Source: Cyanoderma ruficeps
Lineage: Eukaryota > Chordata > Aves > Passeriformes > Timaliidae
Assembly (NCBI GenBank): GCA_008694505.1
Contig: VZDJ01000046.1
Location: forward strand, 2,939,959 to 3,003,958
Length of the DNA: 64,000 nucleotides
Direction: 5' to 3'
Shown: positions 12,590 through 25,560 of the stretch, piece by piece
Layout: every line of letters begins with the position of its first letter
Position numbering within the stretch: the stretch's first letter is position 1
Notes under the pieces: generated by a model
Told to the model about the DNA's origin: nothing
Seen by the model: only the letters and a program-made list of their open reading frames with translations
Databases searched by the model: none
Position numbers and translations under genes: made by a program

Positions 12590-12980
12590 AGCGGGAGAGG
12601 TTTTGGCTAAGGGTATGAAGAGAAAGCCCAGCCTGGGGAGGAGAAGGCTCCATGGAGACCGTATTGCAACATTTCAATACATCAAAGGGGCTTTGTAAGA
12701 TGGAGAGAGACTTTTTACCAGGTCCTGTAGTGACTGGATGAGGGCAACAGTTCTCAACAGCAAGAGGCAAGATTGAGATTGGATATAAGGAAGGCATTTT
12801 CTACCATTGGGTTGATGAGACACTGGAACAGGTTGCCCAGAAAATCTGTGGATGCCCCATCCCTGGAAGCGTTCAAGGCCGGGTTGGATTGAGGAACCTG
12901 GTCTAGTGACCGATGACCCTGCCCACAGCAGACAGTCTGGCCTTTAAAAGCCTCCCAGCCCAAACCATTCTGTGATTCAT
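12590..12980 (+). mobile_element. CR1 LINE 3' end fragment
   Basis: Plus-orientation CR1 tail in intron 3. Recognisable parts are gaggagaaggctccatggag, ggcattttctaccattggg, cactggaacaggttgcccag, gatgccccatccctggaa, and a terminal aaccattctgtgattcat. The start is approximate. Confidence 0.85.
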
Positions 12981-14261
12981 TGTCTGAAGCAGAAGAGGGG
13001 TAGAGAGAAGCACAGAATGCAGGTGTTTGGCCTCCTGGAGCAGCTTTCCCTCCCTGTGTGCGTTTCCGCAGGGCACGGAGGAGCCCACGGCCCGGCTGGC
13101 GCCTGCAGACCCCGCTGCGACACAAACAACACCAGCGACAGCCCCGACAGGAAATACCACAGCCATTCCCTTCGTTTCTACAATAATTTCTTCTCCAAAA
13201 TACTTGTAACCGGCATTTCCTCCAACCCTGCAAACAAATGGTATTTTACTCGCTCTTGCCATATTCCTCCAAAAGGAAAAAAGCAAAGCCACTGCTGTGA
13301 CCACAAACCCATCACCATCTTTCCAGGCTTTCCTTGAGGTATTTTTTGGCTCTGTCCACAAAACTTCTGATTTCATGAAGAAAAGACCACAGCTGTCAAG
13401 CTTCAGAGAGGGAATTCGGGGAGAAAAGGGGCAACTGCTTTTGCCTCTTGGCTGGCAACCATATACCCCAGAAGGCTTGGCCAAGCTTGGCCCTCAGAGC
13501 TGGAGCAACAGCCCTGTGTGCTGGTTTAGATTAAGGAAAACGTTGGAAAAAAATGGAAAAAGTGTTTCCAAACGAGGTGAATCATGATCTTATACAGAGA
13601 TCCCTGAAGAGCTGACTGCTGTTTGTAATAAAAGCACACACAGAGAGCAGGAAAACAAGCAGTTAGTCCTAAAATGGAAGTGGCTCTGGAGGAGCAGAAG
13701 ATGTTGAGCCCCCTCTCTGCTGAGCAGCCAGGGGGTTACTCAGATTGGGGTACAGGTCCAAGCTGAGCATGTGGAGAAGGCTGTCTAATGGCAGAGGCAG
13801 GCAGGGAACCAGCAGAGGAGCCAGCCCTGCACCTCCTCCATGCCTGCCCGTGTCACTGAAACAACTAGAACTGCCCCTCTGGAAAATCCCACACTAGCAC
13901 AAATTCAAAGACTCCCCTCCATCATGCCCTCTCCTCCTCCTACACTCAGTTACTACCAGAAACAGTGCTCTGTCCAGACCCCACTTCTGTGCCTTTCTTT
14001 AGATCTGCTCCTGTCTAATCTAACCAGAGGACAGCTCTGCCCATGCTGAGACATCACAAGGATGGGGCCTTTAGAGCATTTCTTCCACCCAAACCCACAG
14101 CTGCCTCACAAACCAACTGGGACAGAGCCTCTGACTTCAGCATTAACCCTTCTGCGGTCAGGAAAGGCAGGAAAAATCATCACAAGGGGCCTCCTGTTCC
14201 CTTTGGTGCTGCTCATTCCAGCCTTGCTCATATCTACCCACAGTACCCTGGGCACCGATTG

Positions 14262-14350
14262 TGCCTCAGTTTCCCCCCTGGGTAACAGAGGGGCAACGAA
14301 ACACACCCAACTTTTGCATACCACAGAGTAATCAGAGGGATTGTTTTCAC
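14262..14350. mobile_element. MIR/L2-like fragment (uncertain)
   Basis: Reads tgcctcagtttcccccctgg, then taacagaggggcaac and a later accacagagtaatcagaggg. This resembles the amniote MIR or L2 3' part tgcctcagtttccc followed by a caggg-type segment. Old and diverged. Confidence 0.4.
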
Positions 14351-15979
14351 TTCTCTCATTTTCTACTCGCTGGATTAGGAAACAATGAGAAAACCCCGCG
14401 GAGCCACACAGGCATCGAGTTACTCCCTTCGTACAAACCCGCAAAGCTTTGGGATTCCTCCTCAACTCCTGGCTCCGGCCAAGAGCAATCAGCACGGCAG
14501 GGCCAGGCTGAGGGGACTCCTACACTTCCCGAGGTGCAGGTTGTTTGCATCAGCCCTGTGCTTGCCCCTGCCCTCGGCAGCGGGACGTTCCAGACGGCTG
14601 GAGCGCGGCCCCAGACCGCGAGAGGAGATGACTAATCCACGTCATTGGGAATTATCCGCACAGAACCCCCCACGCACGCCGGGTAATGCAGCAATCAGAC
14701 ACGACCGAGTTTGTCTGGCATTGCCCCCTTCTCATTTCAGGGGTGGGAAGCACAATAGATCCCAGTGCCCCCAGATCCTTGCAGCTTTTTTTTCCTCCGA
14801 AAGCAAGTCCAGCACCTGATCAGCTCAGAGGACAGTGCAAAGATGATGTCTAGAAGGTTCACTACTGCCTGTTACAAGCATTTCTGCTTCAGACGGCAGC
14901 AGAAATCACAGGCTTCAAAATGTTTATCTAAAACCAACCACCTGGCAGAGAATAGCTTTTTTCCAGCTGGATTTCTCACTGGTCTCACCCTCCTCACACC
15001 CAAGTCAGCTCCACACGCAGACAAGGGAAAGTTTTAAATCCTTGAGACTCCACTGCCTCTGCCATCTCCAGCCAAGGCTTTCCCAGGCAGCAGTGCTCCC
15101 CCTTGGCCCCTTGTTTCTGCTCCCCACGTGGGGAAACCCCTGCAGATCCCCTCACAGAGACTCCCACCTTTCCCCATCCGCATCATATCCTCCAAATGTA
15201 AAAGGTGATAAAGCCAAACTCCTTTTTTAGGCTGCTCGAACACCCACAGAGACCCTTATGAAACGAGCTGCATTTTGCTGGAGTTACAAGTAAGCCTCGT
15301 CTTGCATCCAGCTTGCCAAAGTAAAGAGTCCAGAGGTAATTTGCTAAAAGAACAACTTTTAGGACAACCTGGCATTTGAAGTACATGGAGAAACATTTCC
15401 TACAAATATTTAATTGCCATGGGAGAATTTGCCATCGTGATTAGGGTGGCAGAGGAACTGCTGGCTGTCACTGGCCATGACAGAGGCCCACTGACAAGCA
15501 GCTTCACACTGCCAGTTGCCAAGTGCTATTTACAGAAGTGAATGGATGTGCACACGAATAGATACAAAATAAATGCTAATTTAATTGCTCTTTTCCCTCT
15601 CCATCCTTTTGTTCAGGATTTCCTAATTACTCAGGGTTTCCCTTCTTATTCCACTCATCTTTTTTCTTAATAAACTCAACACAGATCTTCATTCTCCTGT
15701 TCCCTTCTTCCCCTCTTCAGAGACATTTTATGAATAAACTCCCTTGTTCAGTCCAAGAGATAGCCTGAAAGAGCTATGCCAGAGGATGCACAAGGAATAA
15801 CAGAGTGATTAAAGGAGTTACAGAGGAATACCAGTGCAGAAGCTGCACTAGGAATAATGTCAGAATGATCCCTCTGTTCCCAAAGAATGGCTCCGCTTTA
15901 ACTCACATGAGGAAGGAAAAGAGTCTGTCCCTGTAATTCCCACAAGACAGAGAACCAGGACAATGAAGTGGCTGCCACA

Positions 15980-16055
15980 CCTGACCAGGACTCAGGAGAT
16001 CCCAGCTCAGCCATCACATCTGCTGTCAGCTGTCTGGGCAATTCAAGGGAGGAAA
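15980..16055. mobile_element. MIR-like fragment (uncertain)
   Basis: Contains ccaggactcaggagatccca, gctcagccatcacatctgct and gtctgggcaattca, in the order seen in the first half of MIR-type SINEs. Similarity is by recall only. Confidence 0.35.
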
Positions 16056-16265
16056 ATAATCCACACTGTTCTGTTCGAATTTCCAGCTTGTTCTGCCACA
16101 AGGCATCGCACATCCAGAAATGCAGCCTTTGCCCTAAACTCATTTGTGACGGAAGAAAACTAAGAAAAGAAAGATTTTTGTGAAATTTGCCAAAGGATGT
16201 TCATTTCTTAAGATAAACTGAAGCAAAGCTATTGATATTTTGGGAAAGAAATATTTTGGAGCACA

Positions 16266-16281
16266 CACCACCACCACCACC
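16266..16281. repeat. Trinucleotide repeat (CCA)5
   Basis: Five consecutive CCA units in intron 3, preceded by gcacaca. Intronic, so no protein consequence. Confidence 0.8.
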
Positions 16282-18992
16282 GGCTGTTTTCTTGTGTGGC
16301 CCAGGCCTACTAGGAATACAATCTGGCAAGATTTAAATTTCAACTTGTGTCAAGAGAGCACTAAGGAAGCCCTCCATGAGACAGGAATGAGATAGCACTT
16401 TGGTTGTGTTTCTCTGTGTACCAAAAAACTGCTGCAAGCCACAGAGAACTGGCTAGTTAGCCAACACATTCTTGTTGTGAACTCTGTCTTTCAGTGGAAA
16501 TTTGGAACACTGACTAAAGGATTCCCATGCCTCAGAAAAAAAACGTTTTTCCACAGAAAAAGAAATATTATTTTATTAATCTACTAACTGAACTCCCAAA
16601 CCCAAGTAGCTCAATGTGAGCATGTTGCTGCAGGGCCTCATGAGAGGCACCAACAATGAGATGACCAAGAGGACATTTTATCAGCAAAATGCCCCCATGC
16701 CTCATTACCCCTCTGAGAAGGGAAAATGTGCAGGGCATCCTTCAGCCCTACCAGCCCACCTAATCACAGGAAAAAATAAACAATAAAAAGGGAAAACCAA
16801 GTACCAAAGGAACAACAAATCGCAGGCATGACAACAGCATTGCTAATGCAATCTCTCTCCCACATCAATGTCTGTCCTAAAAAACAAGGGAAAACCCCTA
16901 AAAGTGCCCCAAACAAGCTGATTAAACTGAGCTACAAACACAAACCAAGTCCCCACTAATTCCACCTCCTCTGGCCACTCCCCACCTCCCAAACTCGCCT
17001 CCGCCGTGCCGCGAGCCAGACACGCTCCAGCCAGTCCAATTTAGTGAGGCAACAATTCAACATCCTCCAACGCCCTTCATCTCCTGGGGCCTGCTGGTCT
17101 GAACCCTCAGCTCTGGATGTGTGAGGAGAGCAGGATCCTGACCATCTACGTCTCCTCCATCAGAGGGCTCTGAGCAACCCTGAGCACTCAGCTAGGGCTG
17201 CTCCACTTGTGGATAGAAAGAAAAATCATAAAGGAGGAAGTGTTCTTCTAAGCATCAGTGCTCTACTAAGAAGGAAAGTTTGATTCCTGCTATAATAAAA
17301 TCAAACACAACTGGCAGCCAACTATTCTAAACTATAGTAAATAGAAAATTCCAAATATTTTAACTATTCTATATTTAGAGGATATATACTCTATATAAAT
17401 ATTGTTCTCTAAATATTCTCTGACACCTTGGTGCCAGAGCATGGCACAGCTCCATTGGTGATTTATAAGTGAAGATGCAGAGTGGATGGGCCATGGATGT
17501 GAATTCGATTGCAAGATGCCAACTTTACGCAGATAAGAATTCAATCAATGAAAACTATCACTTTCCTTATTTTTGATGAGTTATCTGGTTAACTGTGTAT
17601 GTGCTGCATTAACAGCCCAGGCCTCAAAAAGGACAGCAGGGATTTTCCCCATTGCACAAAACAAGTGTTTTAAGAGGAGCCTGTAAAGCTTTGCTACCCT
17701 GAAAGCACCTCGAGCTGGCTCCACAGGGCCCCCACCCACCACCACGCACAAGACGCTACCCTTGCAGCCACTCAAAGCTGCACTGGCTTTTCTGCTTCTC
17801 CTGCAGCTGCAGGGAGCCAGCCCCGAGTTTCTCTGGTCAGTCCTGTAAACATCTTGGACTTATTTCAGCGTGAGCTGAACACAAACCCAGTGATTCAGCT
17901 TGGGCCGCTGCTCCCGCCAGGACACGCTTTGAAACGAGACATGCGCACGTGTTTTCGTCTGCATGTGGCCGGGAAGTCCGGAGGGATTCGGGAAGGGATT
18001 TTTCCTCTCTGCACCCAGACTTCTTTGTTTGTAGCACAAGTGACATTAAAAAACATATGACAGCAGTAAATGACAGTTTGTTTTCTTCCTTGCTAGGCAT
18101 CCAGCAGTTGCACAGTTGACTGCAAGCTCATTCTAAACCACAGCACTACAGGTGGAATTCCAAGTGGATTTTGCTGCCATGCTTCTCCAGCAGCTTCCCC
18201 GTTGTCCTAATCTTTTTCTCCCTTTTTTCCTTGCTATTTTGACAACTGAATTCTTTCTTCACAACTTTCATGTTTGCATATTTGCTTCATACACAAACAT
18301 TCTATTAAATCCACTTCGGCTATTGTATTGATGTCAGCAAATAATTTGACATTGCTCAAGGGACAAGGTTTTTCCCTCACCAAAACAACTCTGAATGTGC
18401 AACAGGGCCAAAATGTTTGGGTTTAGGAGCATAAAGATAAACAGCAGTAATTCATAATTAAACACTTTATATAAGAATGACATTATTCCTCCCCAAAGAG
18501 CCTGGGTGTCTACAGCTCAGAATTGGCAGTCTGTCTTTCAAATATCTGAAGTAAAATGTGCACATAATAAATATTGTATTTCATTAACGCTGTCAATAGA
18601 AAACAACTGACTTTTCCAAGTCCTAAAGCTGCACAGCCTGAAAGCCTGAAACAAGTTCTGCTGCAGCTCTGCTGCTTTCAGAGCTAAACAAGTTAGCAGT
18701 GCCTAGAGGTAGGACTCAAGATTTAAACCCAGTTTCAGGCTCAGTTGTTATATTTGTGAATAATTTGGGGCATTACTCCTCTCTGATGTAGAGAAGCCTG
18801 TAACTTCCTTTCAGCTCTTCAAAAAGAGGTCATAAACCTGGTAACTTGGTAAAATTGTGCTATTTCTGATGTGCTGAGCATTTGTTAACTTCAGTTCTAA
18901 CATTTAGACTCTGCTCTGCCAGCATGGCAAGCACCACACCCACCTTGGTGGTCTGCTGGAGTTTGGGGTGGACTGAAGAAGCAATGCCATAC

Positions 18993-19102
18993 CTGTTTGT
19001 TGGAGTGGACGCTGTTTTTATTCCTGTTGTTGTCCAGCAGCCCCCCACACTTGCCCAGCGCTGCCAAATCCTTCATAATAGAGTTCAGAGCTTCTTCTTC
19101 AT
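18993..19102 (-). CDS. MAP3K3-like: Coding exon 3 of MAP3K3-like: conserved N-terminal helix and linker
   Basis: The exon is 110 nt. Its first two bases, AT, complete a GAT (Asp2) codon whose G comes from exon 2, then 36 codons follow up to a phase 0 border. The peptide begins EEEALNSIMKDLAAL, nearly identical to the recalled MAP3K3 start EQEALNSIMKDLVAL and close to the MAP3K2 start QQALNSIMQDLAVL. A glycine- and asparagine-rich linker follows (GKCGGLLDNNRNKN) that I do not recognise from either human paralog. The acceptor is tcttttcttgcag and the donor is CAG followed by gtatgg. Read out of frame, its first bases form ATG AAG AAG AAG CTC TGA, which would terminate an overlapping uORF that starts in exon 2. 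Confidence 0.95.
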
Positions 19103-19365
19103 CTGCAAGAAAAGAAGAGACAATTGAAGCGTGGGAGCCAACTCTGCCCTCGGATGTGCAGAGCGAAAATACAGCACTGCAAATATAAACTTTCAACACA
19201 AACGGATCAAAAGACACAATGCCAAGCCTTCCTATTAAGAGAGGCATTCCAAGACCACACCACAGTCTCTACCAGCCCAGAGTGTCTTGAAAATACAAGC
19301 TTCTTCATCACTGGTGAGACAGGTAATGAGATCTCATTGTCCCTACCTGAAAGGACCTGCAAAAA

Positions 19366-19607
19366 AAGCTGGAAAAGGACTCGATAAGGTCGTGCAGTGA
19401 TAGGACACAAGAAAAAGCAACTAAATTGAAAGAGGGCAGGTTTAGATGAGATATTAGGAAGGAATTTTCCTCTGTGAGGGTGGTGAGGCCTGGGCACAGC
19501 TGCCCAGAGAAGCTGTGGCTGCCCCATCTCTGGACAAGTCCAAGGCCAGGTTGGATGAGGCTTGGAGTAACCTGGGCTAGTGAAAGGTGTCCCTGTCTCT
19601 CCTCCCT
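19366..19607 (+). mobile_element. CR1 LINE 3' fragment lacking its terminus
   Basis: Plus-orientation CR1 sequence: agctggaaaaggactcgata, gtgcagtgataggacac, gagatattaggaaggaat, cagagaagctgtggctgcc, and ctagtgaaaggtgtccct. The usual final segment with the attctgtg octamer is missing, so both ends are truncated. It begins only about 260 bases upstream of coding exon 3. Confidence 0.85.
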
Positions 19608-20579
19608 CTTCATTAAAGGCACTCAAGAGCCACAACTGACTTTCAAAACCAGAGGAAGTGAGAAACCAGGGGAGAGGGCAGGAATCCATGAGAAAAGAGA
19701 GAAACTCAGCAATGCTGGGTAGAAGACGACACTCAGAGCCCTCATGAGATTTCTGACTTCTGCAGTAACAGGAGAACTCTGAGGGACCCATCAGATCTGA
19801 AACCAACCTCCTCCTTTTCACCACTTCACCACCTGTGGTTGTGGCCTCTTAAAGCAGCTATGAAGTGTTAAATGCAAAGTACCAACCATGAGAACTAAGA
19901 ATCCTGTCAAGGCTTCAGGCAGGGAACGCTCTTAGGAGGGTGTGAGAACCCACTGCACACTCCACGCTCGTGATACAGTCAAGGCAAATGTTAGGCACAT
20001 GCAGCTATTACTGTAAAAAACACAAATACAGCTACAAATCTTGTCTAAAAATGAGCGTCCCCAGGGACAGAACCACCCCTACGCCAGGCCAGCCTGCAGA
20101 TTCAACTCAAAGTCCACAAATATGTGAAAAATTACAAAAACCGTATGAAATCAGACGGGACTGGACCCAAATATTGAGGATCTTTCCCCAGGGAGGTGTA
20201 TGTCCTGGATCCTCGTGCTGAGTTATAACACCATCTCCTCTTTTTCTGCTCCTCCTGCTGGGTTCTGTGAGCATTGAAGCTGTGAAAAAAACCCAGATAT
20301 GTGAAAAGAAGACTACCCATGCATGCTCTGCTCTCAGAGTATATTAAAGAAATAAGGGGGAAAAATGGGGGAAAATGTTTAAAATCCGGTCTCACATTTC
20401 AGAGCTCAGAAATGAGCTCCAATGCTTACATCAAACTCTTAGGAAAAGCCTACATTTTCCTGTAGGCAAAGTATGCATACATATTTAATATATAAACATA
20501 TATCTGTACATCAATATTAAAAATATAATTGATAAAATAATAAAATTCATATCTAAGTACATCAAAATGTAATCCTTTT

Positions 20580-21080
20580 TGTCTTCCACATTTCCCTATT
20601 TACTAAAAGCACAGATTTTTTTTTTCCAGAGGGATGGCAGGGAGCACAGCCTGAAATGCTACAGGAAAAAACTCAAGAAAAAGATAATTTTTAGTTCAAG
20701 TTCAGGAGGAAAAAAAAAAACAACCCACCAACAAAAAATAAACACATCAAGAACGTCTCTGAAGTCTGGGTTTGGGGTGTTTTTCTTTTATTTTCGTTGG
20801 TTTGTTTTGGGGTTTTTTTTAAGGACCTCTGGGACAATCATAGTTTTCCACACAGATTTTGTAGCAGGAAAATACCCAACACAAAAAAAGAAGGAAATAA
20901 GCTTTTTTTCCTTTTTTTTCCTGTAGAGGGGGAAGGGAATAGGGGGAGGGATGAGCTAAAACAAACACACACACACACAAAACAAAAAAACCCCTTACGA
21001 TGCCCTCCAGGAATTTTCCACCAAAGCTTTAATCTCTACAGTGCCCCTCACCATTTTTTTCTTTTTTCCAGTGAGTGACA
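20580..21080. repeat. Low-complexity segment rich in A and T runs, with an (AC)n core
   Basis: About 500 bp of intron 2 with many homopolymer runs: T at about 20,619, A at about 20,710, T at about 20,811 and 20,904-20,928. An (AC)n microsatellite occupies about 20,961-20,979. Several long open frames here are simple products of the composition. Confidence 0.75.
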
Positions 21081-23748
21081 ACAAAAGTTTCCTGAACTGC
21101 CTGACACAAAACACAATCTGTAATGTCATGGGCCAACAGGCAGAGACAGAGCCTGGTTTGGCAGCAAAACCACCCAATTCCCCACCTCCAAACCTCTCTT
21201 GGCCATGCCTGGCAACATCTCCCAGGAGAGGAATCTCTGGTGAACCCACCAGTGCCCTGGTTTATATCACATTGTCCTCGTCCTCAATCTGCACATCAAT
21301 CTTGCCAAAACTTTCATAACAGACTTCTGGGCACACCAAACACAGGTTTAAAAACTCCTGGTGCTGCCAACCTAGTTCACGATAAGTCACATTTCTTAGG
21401 AAGTCAGGCTAAAAATCTCTGCCAGAAGTGATTTTTTTGCATCTCTCCAAACATAGCAAAGCAAGGAGAATCCACTCACTTTAAGTAACTGGTTAAATTC
21501 AGCCAGTTTCCAGAAATACCCAGCCATCAACCTAGTAGGCGTAGAAAAAGTTCTCTAAAACTGGGCTCCAGCTGTCCTGAATCAGGTACTGAAGGAAAAA
21601 AAAAAAAAAGGAAAGGAAAGAAAAGCTATTTCTTGTATTTGAGTGTCAAATCAGCATTTTCCTTTCTTTGTCTACTAAAAAACCAATGCAAAAGAGCATT
21701 CTGAAAAGCATCTCAGGATTTTTAATTACAAAACATGAGTGTTGATTGTCAAAAAATCCATCCATGACATCACTGCTACAAAATAAGATAAAAATGATTC
21801 TGTATGCAAACAGGAGAGGTTGTTGTCTGCTGCTGGAGGGTGAAAGATGACTTCAACACAAGCAGGAATACAATATTTCCTTAAACTTACATATTTCTAT
21901 AGGCTTAATTAACAGCTTATGTTTCAGTTGCTTTTAACAGTGTGTTTTCACTCCAAGAGAACTGCAGATTTCAGGGAGGCAATGACCAAAGCCTCAACCC
22001 TTCAAAACAAAACCTCCCCACACCAGGCTCTGAAGCAACTTCTGAGCAGCAGCACAATTTGCATCATCGGTTGCAAAACCGACACTTCCCCGTCCTGCCC
22101 GGGACAGCTTTGCACAGGGACTGATCCTTTCCAGACTGAACCTCCTGCCCATCCTCATTACTGCTCCTGGGGTCTCCGAGCTGACTCCCAAGAAGGGTGG
22201 AGGACTTTGTTCCATGGAAATACGCAGCCAGCTCAGCCAGTGCAGTCAAAATTCAAACAAGAGCTGAAGCTAACTGGATAATTAAATCCAAATGCCATTC
22301 CCAAGCCTTTCCAGCAAAAGGGGCGTCACAGGCTGCTCCTTCTCTGTTTGGCCCGGTTTGAGTCAGGAGAGGGTGAAGGATGGATGGTTCTCCCAGGAAC
22401 AAAATGCCAATTGTCAGGAATCCCGTGCCTAAAGGACAGGAAAAAATCCTGTTCTCCTGATCCAGCCCTGGCAGGACATAAATATTCTCCAGCCTGGTGA
22501 GAAGGCAGCATTGAGGCTGCACAGCAAACACCTCCCCAGGCTCTGCCATGGCTCAGAACAAAACAGCTGCGAGTTGCACAACACCGATGAAGTATTCTTG
22601 GAGCTTGGATGGACTTGGGAGACTCCTGGAAATCTTCGTGCAACGTGAGCAGGTTCCTGCTCCTCAACAACCTCCTGGCCCAGCTCCACTCTGGCAGCGT
22701 TTTGCACAAATTCACTTAAGGTACCGTGGGCTGACAGGATGAATTGTACAACAAATCCCACTTGATCTCCAACACAACATGTAAACAGGATTATTTCTAC
22801 CATGGAAGATCAGGACAGAGAAAAGCTGATTATAGAGACAGCAAAAATGAAACATAAAAATAAATTGTGTTACTACTGTCCCTCTGTCCCCAAAGTCTCT
22901 TCTTCCATCCTCAGCTTTCAGTTATTTCCCTTAGTAGGAAACCAATTTCTTTCTTCTCTACTTTCCACCAACACACTAATTTTGTGCTTTTTACATCAGT
23001 TTCCTGTAACAAAGCTTGTTTGATCACATTGCCAACCCATCCAACCAAGAATAATAGATGTTTCAAAAGATATTGATTTCCCAGAGGTTTGGGGGTGGGG
23101 GGAAATATCCATAGCCACATAGAAGAGAGGAACAGACAGGAGCAGAAAGCCAAGAGCACTCCCAGGAAGCAAGGACCAGTGGAGCTCCAGTAGACAGGGC
23201 TTATATTTTTATTAAAATACACTCATCCATTCCAGCAGGATCCTGTATCAAAACCAGAATGCCTCCTCCTCTCATCAGGTTTTCAGTTCTGCAAGATGTT
23301 AAGACTTGCAAGTCCCAGGCACTACCAGTATGAATCTGGGGCATTTGGCTAGTTGGCAAAAATCAACCAGGGAGTGAAACCAAAAAGCCAGCAGCAGATG
23401 ACACATCTCTCTGCCCTTCAGAGACATTTCTGGGGCTGCTAATTTGCCTTGGTTCCAGCCTGCGTGAGGGAGAGAGGAACCTGGACTTTCAGTCTTAGTG
23501 CAGCAAGTTCACTGCTCAAAGAGATTAAAAAAAAAAAATAAATAAAAAGGGAGAAATAGAAAGCCTGAAGGTCAACATGGACCACCCAAAACAATTCAAG
23601 AGTCAGGAGAAAAAGCAGATGAAGAAGGGACAAGGGAATAATTTAGCTGCGTTCAGATGGTCTAGACGCTGCTGTTATTGTTGGCTTCACTAATAGGTCA
23701 CTGCTAAGAGGCAGCTCATGGTAGTTCCATGAAGCTGCTTCCATCAAC

Positions 23749-23783
23749 ATTGAAAAAAAAAAAAAAAGGCAGAAGAAAAAAAA
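23749..23783. repeat. A-rich tract
   Basis: A run of about 14 A followed by ggcagaagaaaaaaaagc. A CA microsatellite of about six units follows at 23,862-23,874. Confidence 0.7.
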
Positions 23784-24574
23784 GCAGCAGCTGGATGAAG
23801 CCCACAGGAAAGCCTGCAGAAATAAAGCAGAGTCTTGTAAAACATTCTGATTTGGGCCTCTCACACACACACCAGGCAGAACCAGGGCTGGGAACAGTGG
23901 GGGGAAAAGTCCTGGGCGTTGCAGGAGGGAAGAATATTGTCCTGTGAGTCATTCCTGAGCAAAGGGGGAGCATGCAGGGCCCTGCAAGCACTTGGATCCA
24001 GAGAAAAACCACGGATGTGACCACTTGTGGTCATTGAAGATCCCACTGTGCTTTTCAGAGCTGTGCTGCTGAGGGTGCATTTGCCTGTGTAAACTCCAGC
24101 AGCACCCTCCACCTCTCCAGAAGGTGATGCAGCCACTGGGAATGTCCCCAGGCAGAGGGAAGAGCTCTGTAAAAGTTGAGAGGGGGATGAGGAGAGGATG
24201 AGGAGCCACACAGAAACACTGTCACCTTCAGTAAAAGCCCTTTCAATGGGCAAGGCTTTGAATACAGTGACAAAAATACTGAAATGTAATAAAACACAGA
24301 GAAAGTAAATATGGAGTCACATGATGACGACCCTGACAATGCTGAATTTGGTCTGAAGAGACATCAGCCTGTCATTTTTGCTGGGTTTTTTTTGAAAATA
24401 CACGATTTTTGGATTGACTGGTATACAACATTTATCACTTATCAATGGAAACCTGAACTGAAAGACAAGACTCACTCTCCTGGCATCACTCAGTTCCTGC
24501 AAAGGGCAGCCCCTGTCCTGATGGAATTCCAGCTACACTGTCAGAAGGAGAGGGAGATGGGCTGGGTTTTGATA

Positions 24575-24650
24575 TCTCATTTGATAGACAGAAATCTGAG
24601 ACAGATAAAAGCCTCGCTCAAGACCACACAGGTCTGCAGCCAGAGCTAAA
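24575..24650. mobile_element. MIR-like fragment (uncertain)
   Basis: The order catttgatagacagaaatct, gagacagataaaagcctcgc, tcaagaccacacaggtctgc, agccagagct parallels the MIR segment with an aggtcacacagc core. Diverged, as expected for an element dating to early amniotes. Confidence 0.4.
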
Positions 24651-25509
24651 CACATTAAAGGAGCTTAAATTCAGAGAGGACTTAACTTGATCTGGCCTCC
24701 CTGGCTGTACACAGAGGCCACAGCAATTCATTTAGCAGCCTCCACATCCAAGATTGACCTGGAATTACACAAAACAGCCTCTTCAGGAAACCTTAGCTGG
24801 AAAAGCTCATGCACTTACTCCAGTAACCCCTCTTTGCAACAAATATCTCAATTCCAGTTTGAGAATGCAGCTTGCTTTGTAGTCTAGATCTTGAGACCCC
24901 CATATCTTAGAGACCCCTCTGTCAATAGACACTCCCCATCTTCTCCAGGTACTCACAGACTGTGATTCCATCTCCTTTTAACTCTTCTTCATTTAAGCAA
25001 GTGGAAATACACAGCTTCTGCCAATGGAATGACACTTCATTCATTTCTGCAGCTCTTTCCAGTGTCTTTTTTTTTTTTAATCAAGAGGAAATATCAAAGC
25101 AGCACATAATGTTCAGTGGCCAAAGCACCTTTTTTTCATGTCTGTTTGCTGTGTGAGCAGGGGGTAACTGCAAACTTGGCCCACGTGTTGCAGTGGAAGT
25201 CCACATCTATCAGACCAGCAGCCACCTGGGTTGCCCACTGCCCTCCCAGAAGGTCAGTCAGACCAGGCCAGGCCTTTCCTGGTCCAGGGAACAGGACAAC
25301 CCTCATCCATGTGGGAGCACATGTCAAAGAACTCGCTTGTGAACATAAATGCTGCCTTTTCTCCAAAAGCCAGAGGGGGAAAAAGCTTGGACAAAAGCAT
25401 AACCCTGGCCTGGGGTTTCTTCAGTTCCTGCAAACGCCATGAACAGGCAGGTACAGCCACCAGCACTCAGGCCATGCACAAGACACCAGGGGCCAAGGTA
25501 CCAAGCCAG

Positions 25510-25560
25510 CACAGACTTGATGATCTTAAGGGTCTTTTCTGAACTCAGTTATTCTGATTC
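25510..25560 (+). mobile_element. Very short CR1-like tail
   Basis: Contains cttgatgatcttaagggtct and an ending ttattctgattct, resembling only the last 50 bases of a CR1 element. It could be chance similarity. Confidence 0.5.

Larger units (their letters stand above)
9396..18992 (-). other. Intron 3 of MAP3K3-like
   Basis: 9.6 kb, phase 0. It holds a CR1 tail (12,590-12,980), a poly-A tract (9,796-9,811), MIR-like pieces near 14,262-14,350 and 15,980-16,055, a CCA repeat (16,266-16,281) and AT-rich DNA at about 17,290-17,420 and 18,280-18,600. Small CpG clusters occur at about 10,395-10,440 and 14,390-14,690 but neither has an associated exon that I can support. Confidence 0.7.
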
